A program made the translations under genes and the position numbers. The notes under the pieces are model-generated. The model searched no databases and was not told the DNA's origin. It saw nothing but the letters and a program-made list of their open reading frames with translations. Below are positions 56,207 through 64,000 of a stretch of 64,000 nt of DNA, in pieces. The DNA is from Gautieria morchelliformis (lineage: Eukaryota > Basidiomycota > Agaricomycetes > Gomphales > Gomphaceae), in NCBI GenBank assembly GCA_015179125.1, contig WHVA01000425.1, positions 1 through 64,000 on the forward strand, read 5' to 3'. The first letter of the stretch is position 1, and each line of letters opens with the position of its first letter.

Positions 56207-57881
56207 CTAGGCGACGATCTGGTGAACACCGTTCCGCGCTGAATCTCCCCCCGCCACCGAAAGAACATCCACATATTGTCGGTCCTGTTCATCATCGAAA
56301 ACGTGCGAATTTAAGGATGGCCATTGTTGATGAGTGGGAAATGATAGCGTTATGCCTGCAGAGCTGGTAGGCATAGTATTGGCACAGTCAAGAGCATGCA
56401 GATTAAGGAGGGCGCGTTTTATCAAGACTGCATGCAACAGTATCTGCATTCTGGAGGTAGGAAGTAAATCAGCGGTTCAATCAGGGGAGTATCAAATTCG
56501 CATACTCGGTTAGAATCATGGCTGCCTACTAACAGGTTAGTTACCGGCTCGCCAGTCTTATGAGGAATCCGAATACACGGCTTTGAGACTCACTATTGCC
56601 GCAATTATGATGATGTTGATCACAGAAAAAACTTTTTCCTGTCGGTAAGCTAGGTGTCAGCAGCAGCAATAGTGGAATTTCACGCACCGAGCATGCAAAT
56701 ATAACAGAATATCCCTGGTGAAAACAGCTGAACCACAGGCATCGAACGAGTCGAAAATCACCTACCATCCTTATATATCCTGGCTACGAGATTGGATGAG
56801 CTTTCCCTAGCTGGAGACGGGTGAGGACATTTGTGATAACAAGCACAAATTACATGCCATGTTTCCTCAAGTGATACAGAGTCATAAATATGATGGCTAC
56901 ACGACGAGGACATCCTCAGAAATTCGTTCAATCCCGCCGGAAAGGTAAACTTCACCTGAATCCACGCATGTGAATATTATGAAGGCCACAAAAGTGACTT
57001 GACTTTGGCCTTTGATTAAATGACAGGATCTGGTGTTAGGCCTAGGGTCTGAAATGTCTAACAGACACCGATAAAACAGTTGTAGACGGGTCCAGAAATT
57101 CGACATACATGTCACATGCTCAAGACTGTGAGCCAGAAGCACGAAGCTCGCGATAATAGCTGCAACAAAAGTTACGATAAAGCCGATGCCTAACATTTTT
57201 CGTTTTCCGAGTATCGCCCATGTCCTGAAAACAAGGACAACTGTAGGTAAATATCAGGAAATGATCACGGTGAGGAATAACAAAACAAACGTTCTGATAT
57301 AATCAAGATACAGGCTATCATAACTTATGGAATGGTTAAGCAGAATATTGTTGAAAGCCGGATCTCACGAGCTCACCCACATGAGCTTTCAACATTGCTG
57401 TACAAGTTGAAGGGGAATGGTCTGCACTAACTGTCAAAGAGATTGGATTGATAAACGGCAAGATCTGAGAATGGGACAGACAGCTTCCAGGGATGAACGC
57501 AGATGTCAAAAATCCTAGGTACGCCAGGATGATATAGAGGTCCTTTGACACACTCCATGGCGCGGGCCACATGAGTTCAACCTCAATATCCAACGTCAAG
57601 AAGTGGTCGTAAATCTATCATGACAGCAGTTTGTGAGTGAGCGCATTTTCTGCGCTCAATGCTACCATACCAGCATCGCGTAGCCGGCCACTGACTCGTC
57701 TGCTTCTTAGTAATATACTTAAGTACAGGGCGTCTTCGCCTATGAAACACACCGTATAAATACTGTGGTGATGAGCCTCAGGAAAGATGTCCTGTTGCAA
57801 CGAGGAGTGGGAGCTACTCACCTCAGGCATTGTGTTGTGTCTGAGACTTGAGATTATCTGGGTGGATGTTTCAACATCCAT
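56207..57881 (-). CDS. DUF6533-type membrane protein gene B' (arm 2)
   Basis: Mirror copy of gene B. Exon 1, 20 codons from ATG at 57881 (MDVETSTQIISSLRHNTMPE) then GTGAGT; DUF6533 core IYDHFLTLDIEVELMWPAPW with SVSKDLYIILAYLGFLT; VVLVFRTWAILGKRKMLGIG and a hydrophobic helix FIVTFVAAIIASFVLLAHSL; ISDPRPNTRSCHLIKGQSQV; C-terminal LLHAVLIKRALLNLHALDC, ending HQIVA at 56207. Introns fall at the same places as in gene B. Membrane protein of unknown function. Small differences are substitutions; no gross damage seen. Confidence 0.77.
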
Positions 57882-58559
57882 CGAAAAGAGTGTGAGGTTG
57901 AGGGGACTATTGGCCTGCCACAAGTTCTTGAAGTTATAGATCAATTAGCACTGCGCTCACCGCTTTAAGTGGCGCAGAAAGACTACGACCGTGATCTAAA
58001 TTGGACATCAAACATACTATTCAAGATTTGCTTAGTTCTGTTTCACCTATATCCATCAATTAGTTTAGATCCCAATCGTGAGGTGGCCTCGACAACAAAT
58101 CATGCTGGTAGTTGCACCCTCAGCTCGTTGTCATGCTAGCAGCCACGATCGAGCCGATGAGGCTGCACTGCATTCGGTAATTTCATTCTGGCGATGCCAT
58201 TACCAGGGTAGAGAGTGGAGTTGATTGATGTCCCGATTAGGATACCTTCAATTGAAGTCGTCAGCAAACTGTTCCGAATCGGTGCGTGAGCAATTCAGTC
58301 GCAGGTGTACGTACCAGGCGCTTAGTTATACCGCAACTGCCCTACGATCATTTGCATTGGGGTTCTCGAGTCGGATGCTTTCAAGTATCAGCTCGCAACT
58401 CGATCTAATCCTGGAGTTCAAGAATCTGTATTTCCCAATCGGCAGCCTCTCCTCGTGTATTACATTGAGTCACGAATTGAAAGCATTGAATGCTTCGTGA
58501 GTCACCGATCATCGATCATGACTCATCTTTAGAGACCATCAAGCACGGTGCCGAGCCAC
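57882..58559. other. Spacer of arm 2
   Basis: Matches the arm 1 spacer (25320-26005) in reverse complement. No gene recognised; equally open on both strands around 58330-58480. Confidence 0.5.
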
Positions 58560-58572
58560 GTACAAAAATTTG

Positions 58573-59354
58573 GTTCGAACCGTCACGTCCTTCAGCTGCG
58601 CTACTTCCCATCGCTTACCACGGCTGTCTGCAAGACGCAGCTATTCCTCTGAGCAGGGCTCTCGTCCAGATGCCACTGCTAGCTCGAAGCTTTGGGCAGA
58701 TGCTGTAAAGGAGGAGGCTGACTCGGAGGGCGCCCGAGCTTCCAGCAAGCCGCCGACCGCGACGCAGCCCACCGAATACCCAAACTGGACTGAGGATGAG
58801 TCTGTGCAGGATGCTGTTCTCCGCATGCTAGTAGACAAATATAAGCCTTTGCGAGGTGGTGTCATAAGAACGGCGGAAGGAAAAACTCAAGTCTACGCCG
58901 CCTGACTTGGCGTCCCTGGGGCCGTCGTCGCCCTTGCCCTCTTCTGAGAGCTCAGTAGCTGACGTGGCTACGTCGACGTTCGAAGGTACCCTGGCTCACA
59001 ACATTCCGTGCTCCGTCGCACGCGACATCTATCCGACACATGCGCCTCCCACCCCCGCTTCCTGCATCGGATAGGCAAGACGGCAACGGCCACTGGCGAT
59101 CCTCGTGTATGCACCGGCCGAACCCCATCAGCGTTAAAGGAAAGACGAGTCTAGTTGAAGAGCGTATCGAGGCGAGTGGCTCCTAGTTCGTGCAGGTGAT
59201 GTGGCCATCGGGGGCTGGATGGTGAGCATGCCGAGTCTGGGCGGGGCGGCGGCAGCGGCAGCGGCGAAGTGCAGCCGGTGGGATTCGGGGTGAGAGCCAT
59301 GTGGAAGCGGTGGTGGCTAAGTTTGTTGGGTGATGAGGCTGGAAGTCGGCTGAT
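58573..59354 (+). pseudogene. Inserted segment with DUF1992-like 5' fragment, copy 2
   Basis: 782 bp absent from arm 1, flanked by 13-bp direct repeats GTACAAAAATTTG (58560-58572 and 59355-59367); arm 1 has one copy (25297-25309, reverse complement). It starts at what would be codon 2 of the gene (VRTVTSFSCATSHRLPRLSA), keeps the presequence, then YPNWTEDESVQDAVLRMLVD and KYKPLRGGVIRTAE, with one frame change near 58880 (GGAAAAACTC against GAAAAGCTC in copy 1). The remainder (58990-59354) has no clear ORF. The long direct repeats suggest target-primed (LINE-type) insertion or repair; no A-tail is visible. Confidence 0.65.
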
Positions 59355-59636
59355 GTACAAAAATTTGCAATCACTGTTGTATACCGTACTTCAACCACAG
59401 GGCGAGGGCAGTTGTTACTTCTCACGCCGAGAAATGGTATCGAATTCTCGGATTCAGACACAAATCTACGGTATGCCATGACTATGTGGCTTAAGTAGAT
59501 AACCCCAACTGAAGGCTGACGCATACAATCTCGGCCAAAGCCAGACAACGAAAGGGTGAAAGCTATTCACAAATCACCACCGAATTTTTCCCCGCCTCAG
59601 ATATCATTCCAAGGGTCTGAGGTCATGTTTAGCGAT

Positions 59637-61150
59637 TCAAACCTGAGGCAGATACGGCCAGTGTTGCTGTTGAGGTGGCGCGAACGGCTGCGTTACCGGA
59701 CCGCATAAGGAGAAATCATTGGGACCATCATCGGGTACGGCTCCACGGAGGTTAAGGAGGATGCGCTTTATCAGGACTGCGTGCAACAGTACCTGCATTC
59801 TGAATGTGATGATAATCAACGATATAGGCAGAAGAGGTCGATTAAATGCACGTACTCGTCGAGGATCATGGCTGACTACTAACGGATCAGACCCTCGATG
59901 CACCTTACTAGTTGGCGAACTCACAAATGCCACCATTGTGACGATATTGATTATAGAAAAGGCTTTGAATTCCGTTAGCCGCGCCCATTTAGTAACAGAA
60001 CCTAGACTTAACGCACCAAGCATATAAATGTAGTACAGCATCCCTGCCGAGAGGAATAGCTATAAGATCAGGATTTTCTCCGTGACTCTTATCGAGGCCC
60101 TCTTGTAGACATTCCAGATCCGACGCCTGGCAGCCAACGCTGCCTTCTAATTGAAGGAGCGGGTCGCATTGCTTTTGTGGACTTCGTATTACTCACGGGC
60201 ATGGATTCTGGTGAGCTGTGGGTTTTTTAACGGCATTCCGGTCAATATCTGACAGTTTTCATTCCCACGTAGTGATCGTAGGCATGACCATGTATCATGC
60301 GAGGAAGCATTGTGCGTGACTCGTAGTCATTATCCTCGCGAAATCCTCACCGGTTTGTAGTTCGGATAAGCTCGTCGAACATCGTTGTCACACCATATAG
60401 GGATGGTGAGAAGTGATCAGTTCTTCAACCAGCCGACGGACAATAAGGCCTATGCCTAACATTTTCCGTCGTCCGAATATTGTCCATGTCCTGAGGATGA
60501 GGACTACTGTGGGAGCCAGGTCAGCGTCGGAGGCCTGTGAGAGATTGAGATAGTGTACATTCTCCAACACACATAAGGCAAGCTAACAGCACTGGTGAGA
60601 TGGTCAAACGGAATATTAGTAAAAAATGGATGCAGAAAAGCTCACTTTCGCTAGCTTGCAGAATGCTCGTACAACTTGAGGGGTGGTATGCGTTACCAGC
60701 ATCTGTGCATAAGAACTTTATTTCATGAGAAAATGTAAGTCGAAAGGGGAACAGACAGGTTCCAAACGTGACTATAGATGCCGAGAAACTTAGGTATGCC
60801 ACCATGAGATACAGTACTTTGGCCACACTCCACCGCGCCGACCAGATGAAGCCAACCTCAACGTCCAACGTCAACATGTGGTCGTAAGTCTATTATAATA
60901 AATTAGTGAGTGCCAGTGTTCTTCTAGGCTGGATGTATATCGTACCAACAGCATCGCGCCTGCAACTGACTCGGAGTCTGGTGACTAGCGCACTGACAAG
61001 GTACGACATTAAGCCGACACACCATTAAAATACTGATGCCATGAACTTTAGCATGGGCTTCGAGCTGCAGAGGGTGTGGTTTTTACTCACTTTAGGTAGT
61101 AGGTTCTGTTTGAGATTTGAAGCTATAAAGCTGAACAATTCCGCATCCAT
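59637..61150 (-). pseudogene. DUF6533-type membrane protein gene A' (arm 2), scrambled
   Basis: Mirror copy of gene A. Exon 1, 20 codons from ATG at 61150 (MDAELFSFIASNLKQNLLPK) then GTGAGT; core exon MLTLDVEVGFIWSARWSVAK; VVLILRTWTIFGRRKMLGIG (about 60510-60440). The next 370 bp (60430-60060) are inverted: the exon for DIPDPTPGSQRCLLIEGAG reads on the plus strand. The gene resumes with an exon of the VNII-like type and ends LLHAVLIKRILLNLRGAVP...QHWPYLPQV at 59637. The inversion makes it non-functional. Confidence 0.78.
60060..60430. other. 370-bp internal inversion within gene A'
   Basis: The plus strand here matches 24215-24585 of arm 1 in the same orientation (ATAGGGATGGTGAGAAGTGA), although everything around it in arm 2 is reverse-complemented relative to arm 1. 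Exon orientation shows arm 1 is ancestral. Breakpoints lie close to 60430 (next to GTCCGTCGGCTGG on the minus strand) and 60060. Confidence 0.85.
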
Positions 61151-61460
61151 CGTATAAAATATAAAGACTTAGAGCGTCAACGTAAGAATTCAGAACGAAG
61201 TTCGTGATGTTGAAACCGCACTCACCAGGTTAAATAAGAATACGACGTAGATTCTTGTGATCAATCACCTCGGCGTTACACTGTGTGAATCATTGCACGA
61301 CTAAAAATAACTTTAAAGTGATTGATTTATGTTCTCGTGGAGGTCACAGCGCGGCTCAAGGCCTGCTCCGACTTCTCCAGGATGCTGTACCGGCGTTAGA
61401 AACAGTGGTTATTATTGTAAAGGCCAGAATCGTATATAGATGTGAAAATGTCTTTGCGCT

Positions 61461-61682
61461 AAAGACAGGTTATCTCAGTGAACGGCAGTTTCACTATCTA
61501 TATAGTTAAGTACCTAAAGACAGGTTATCTATGGGGATATGGTAAGTAAACTGTCTGTCCAACGATAGCTAAGTCTCACCTCAGTGAACGGCAGTTTCAC
61601 TGAGGTGCGACGATATTCTAGCGAGCTTATATAATAGCGTCCTGGTCCGTGCGTTCTCTGCTTACTAACACTAACGCTAACA
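61461..61682 (-). repeat. Ty1/copia 3' LTR region (left edge uncertain)
   Basis: On the minus strand the LTR starts TGTTAGCG directly after the purine run AAGGGAGAG, with TATATAAG about 50 bp in. A 10-bp-stem hairpin CCTCAGTGAA...TTCACTGAGG lies at 61579-61605. CTCAGTGAACGGCAGTTTCA and AAAGACAGGTTATCT each recur once to the left (61474 and 61461; 61516 for the second copy of the latter), hinting at a partial duplication of LTR material. The left boundary could not be fixed. Confidence 0.6.
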
Positions 61683-64000
61683 CTCTCCCTTAAGCTGAAC
61701 GCACTCCAACGGACATTCGAAGGCGAGCGAGCTGTGGAGCCGGCAGGGCCTTCGTGAGCATGTCCGCCGGCATGTCAGTTGTAGGGCAGTAGTCGATGGA
61801 AATCAGGCCGCGTTTGACCACATCGCGGATGAAGTGGTATCGTACGTCAATATGCTTGGTGCGTGCCTTGTATTGGTCGTTCTTTGAGACTGATATCGCT
61901 GATTGGTTATCGCAGTATAGGGTGGCGGGCTGTGTGAGAGGTCGAGCGATTTCGGCGATGAACATGCGGATCCATAGGGTTTCCTTCGCTGCGTGAGTGG
62001 CAGCTATATATTCCGCTTCGGTTGTGGATAACGCGACGGATTGTTTTTTCGAGCTCCAGGAAACGGCACCTCCGTCTATGGTGAACACGTAGCCGGATAT
62101 CGAATATCGATGGTGCTGTGAGGCTCCATCGGCATCCGAAAACCCTTCGAGTCCGGTGCGTTCTTGTTTTCCTGGTTTCGCCCATGTCCACCGATTCCTG
62201 ACACCGATCACCAGCTTCTGGTCGATCGTTCCTTTCAGGTAACGAAAAACTCGCTTCACCTCTTCCCAATGAGGCCGTCCCGGATTCTGCATGAACTGCG
62301 ACAAGAAGGTGACGGCGAACATGATGTCCGGCCTCGTTCCGAGGGCTGCGTACATTAGGGATCCGATGGCCTCGCGGTATGGGACTCCCTGGACGGCTTC
62401 GTAGTGGCGCGGCGTTACAGGGCATTGGGCTAGGCTCAACTTGTGATGCGGGTCGAGTGGGGTCGATAGGCCCTTTGCATCTTGTAGTCCGAATCTCTCC
62501 AGTATCTTTGTAATATACACGTGCTGCGAGAACGATATTGTTCGAGCCTTCCTGTCCCTTGTGACTTCGATGCCTAGCATCCAGTGTAGGTCGCCTAGGT
62601 CCTTGATTTTGACCTCCTGGCTAAGTTCCGACTTAAACTCGCGGATGACCTCTCTCGAGATTCCAGCGATGGTCATGTCGTCGACGTCTGCAGCGACAAA
62701 TAGACTGTTATTGTCTTCATGCTTAAAAAAGACGGCGTGTTCAACCCGGCATCTCCTAAACCGGAGTTTGAACATGATCGCGCACAGGTGGTCGTACCAC
62801 TCGTGCCCGGACTGTCTCAGTCCGTAGATCGCTCGTTTTAGGAGGCATACGTGGTTCTCTTTGCCTCGAACCTCGTATCCTCTGGGCTGGCGCATGTAGA
62901 TGGTCTCCCTCAGCCGTGCATTGAGGTAGGCTCCTTCCACATCTGTCTGCTCCAATTCCCAATCATTTCTGACCGCCAGAGCCGCGATGATCCGGATCGC
63001 TGAGAGCTTCGCTGTCGGCGCGAAGGTCTCGTTATAATCTATGCCTTCGACTTGCGTGAACCCCTGGGCGACGACCCTGCTTTTGCGGCTGACAAGGTTG
63101 CCGCTCGCGTCGTGCTTATAGTGGAGAACGATCCGACTTCCAACGATGTTCGCGTCCTTAGGTGGCTCTACCAGTTCCCAGGTACCAACCTCTTCGTGCT
63201 GTTTCAACTCCTTTTTTATTGACGCGTCCCATTCTAGCCAATCGTCGAGTTTTCTAGCTTCTTCGACGTTCTTGGGGTCATTTCCCACGCTTTGTGCTGC
63301 TAGCATCGCGTACTCCATATACTCCCCCTCGAGTTCGACGTCGTCGTGGTCCCAATCGACGGGGTACTCGGAATCCTGGAGGGCTGCGATGGCAGCGGTC
63401 TCCCTGGAGTCCCCACCTGAGTTTTGGGGTGGGATCGGCATGCCACGCGGATATACGGGTGCGTTTGCACGTCCGGAGCTCGTGCCCTGGCCCTGAGCAA
63501 TATCGCGGACATACACTGACGGTTTGCGTAGTCTATGTCCGCGCCCTTGCTCGGGTTCCGTTGCAGGTTCAGGCGGCTCGAAACCTTCGAGCGGGTCTAC
63601 TTGCGGTGCTTGCGGATGCGGAGCTAGTTCTTCGCTGGTATTTTCTTGAGGTAAGTCGTGATTTTGGTTTGGAGCAACGCGCTGACTGCGCTGTGTGCTC
63701 TCCCCTTCATTCTCGGCCGATACATTGCTTGGACCAACGGTGACGTTGTTGTCGAACGCAATATTGCGTTCGTCTGTCACTCGTTGTTTCCCCGGCCAAT
63801 ACACTCGGTGAGCTTGACTTTGCCTGCTATATCCAACCCAGCGCCCTTCATCAGCTTTTGCGTCTAGCTTCCCGCGATCCTCCTTTAGCACCCAGACCTT
63901 GGCACCCCATTCCGGTAAGTTTGCCAAATCCGGTTTCTTGTTGAACATGAGCTCATAGGGGGTTTTCCCGTCCAACAGGTAAGTGGACGTGCGATTCTTG
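61683..64000 (-). mobile_element. Ty1/copia retrotransposon, 3' part (continues past right edge)
   Basis: Pol coding region plus polypurine tract and LTR. Order integrase then RT then RNase H marks it as copia type. The visible ORF is uninterrupted, so this is the youngest-looking retroelement in the window; most of gag, protease and integrase lie outside. Confidence 0.92.
61690..64000 (-). CDS. Copia Pol: integrase C-terminus, RT, RNase H
   Basis: Open from the right edge to TAA at 61690. Integrase end: LLDGKTPYELMFNKKPDLAN and VWVLKEDRGKLDAKADEGRW with VGYS. A Pro/Glu-rich linker. RT: WLEWDASIKKELKQHEEVGT, GSRIVLHYKHDASGNLVSRK, VDYNETFAPTAKLSAIRIIA-type block (IDYNETFAPTAKL), QTDVEGAYLNARLRETIYMR, GLRQSGHEWYDHL, and the catalytic VDD in LFVAADVDDMTIAG. 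RNase H: GFSDADGASQHHRYSISGYV, SKKQSVALSTTEAEYIAATH, LYCDNQSAISVSKNDQYKAR, HIDVRYHFIRDV. All typical copia motifs are present in order. Confidence 0.95.
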   Translation of the reverse strand, partial: KNRTSTYLLDGKTPYELMFNKKPDLANLPEWGAKVWVLKEDRGKLDAKADEGRWVGYSRQSQAHRVYWPGKQRVTDERNIAFDNNVTVGPSNVSAENEGESTQRSQRVAPNQNHDLPQENTSEELAPHPQAPQVDPLEGFEPPEPATEPEQGRGHRLRKPSVYVRDIAQGQGTSSGRANAPVYPRGMPIPPQNSGGDSRETAAIAALQDSEYPVDWDHDDVELEGEYMEYAMLAAQSVGNDPKNVEEARKLDDWLEWDASIKKELKQHEEVGTWELVEPPKDANIVGSRIVLHYKHDASGNLVSRKSRVVAQGFTQVEGIDYNETFAPTAKLSAIRIIAALAVRNDWELEQTDVEGAYLNARLRETIYMRQPRGYEVRGKENHVCLLKRAIYGLRQSGHEWYDHLCAIMFKLRFRRCRVEHAVFFKHEDNNSLFVAADVDDMTIAGISREVIREFKSELSQEVKIKDLGDLHWMLGIEVTRDRKARTISFSQHVYITKILERFGLQDAKGLSTPLDPHHKLSLAQCPVTPRHYEAVQGVPYREAIGSLMYAALGTRPDIMFAVTFLSQFMQNPGRPHWEEVKRVFRYLKGTIDQKLVIGVRNRWTWAKPGKQERTGLEGFSDADGASQHHRYSISGYVFTIDGGAVSWSSKKQSVALSTTEAEYIAATHAAKETLWIRMFIAEIARPLTQPATLYCDNQSAISVSKNDQYKARTKHIDVRYHFIRDVVKRGLISIDYCPTTDMPADMLTKALPAPQLARLRMSVGVRSA

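Larger units (their letters stand above)
55860..61450 (-). repeat. Arm 2 of the large inverted duplication
   Basis: Reverse-complement partner of 22825-27990. Gene order mirrors arm 1 (B' then A' reading left to right, both on the minus strand). Differs by a 782-bp insertion with a DUF1992-like fragment (58573-59354), a 370-bp internal inversion (about 60060-60430), and absence of the 330-bp block at 22930-23270. Confidence 0.88.

Noticed and set aside
61461-61682. Exact left boundary of the copia LTR
   Set aside because: Several candidate CA/TG points exist, but the partner LTR is outside the window, so no boundary was asserted.
1-64000. CRISPR arrays, rRNA, tRNA genes, bacterial operons
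   Set aside because: No regularly spaced direct repeats with unique spacers, no rRNA-like blocks and no convincing tRNA cloverleaf seen; gene structure is eukaryotic with spliceosomal introns.

Overview
The window looks like a repeat-dense, probably heterochromatic stretch of a basidiomycete (Agaricomycete) genome. The evidence is spliced genes with short introns, DUF6533-type membrane proteins, a zinc-finger alpha-kinase, an Agaricomycete-type integrase-core gene, a fungal Helitron, a DIRS-like tyrosine-recombinase element, RNase H-bearing LINEs, and Ty3 and Ty1/copia elements. All boundaries come from reading by eye; no alignment program was run.

Layout. 1-5416: the 3' half of a Helitron ends in a textbook hairpin plus CTAG, 24 nt upstream of the gag-like ORF of a DIRS-like element. 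5809-9660: two convergent spliced genes, an integrase-core protein (+) and an alpha-kinase (-). 10711-22476: a small A-tailed repeat, a LINE split by a solo LTR, then a head-to-head Ty3 arrangement (a + strand 5' end abutting a - strand copy). 22825-27990: arm 1 of a large inverted duplication with two tandem DUF6533 genes. 28210-28710: orphan N-terminus of a second integrase-core gene. 28765-34460: Ty3 copy 1 (-). 36783-37126: a DUF1992-like mitochondrial gene fragment. 37230-48335: Ty3 copy 3 (+), carrying a solo LTR, a longer solo-LTR-like unit that itself holds a MITE, and a LINE that itself holds a solo LTR. 48336-50081: an unrecognised ORF split by another solo LTR. 51965-55177: a CACTG-ended DNA transposon with 4-bp target duplication carrying a spliced short-chain-dehydrogenase-like gene. 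55860-61450: arm 2 of the inverted duplication, with the same two DUF6533 genes in mirror image, one of them scrambled by a small internal inversion. 61600-64000: a Ty1/copia pol ORF running off the right edge.

The most useful signals are structural. Eight insertions have both ends and matching target-site duplications visible (five-base CTAGG, GACGT, GTCCT, CAGAA, CATCT, CATCC; TAA for the MITE; ATGC for the CACTG element), and a LINE has an 8-bp one. Three insertions also have an unoccupied homologous site inside this same window. Together these give a relative insertion order.

Host-type gene candidates are the alpha-kinase, the integrase-core gene, the four DUF6533 copies, the two DUF1992 fragments and the transposon-borne SDR-like gene. 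The retroelements are treated as fossils: most Ty3 copies are broken in several places, while the copia ORF is open across the visible part.
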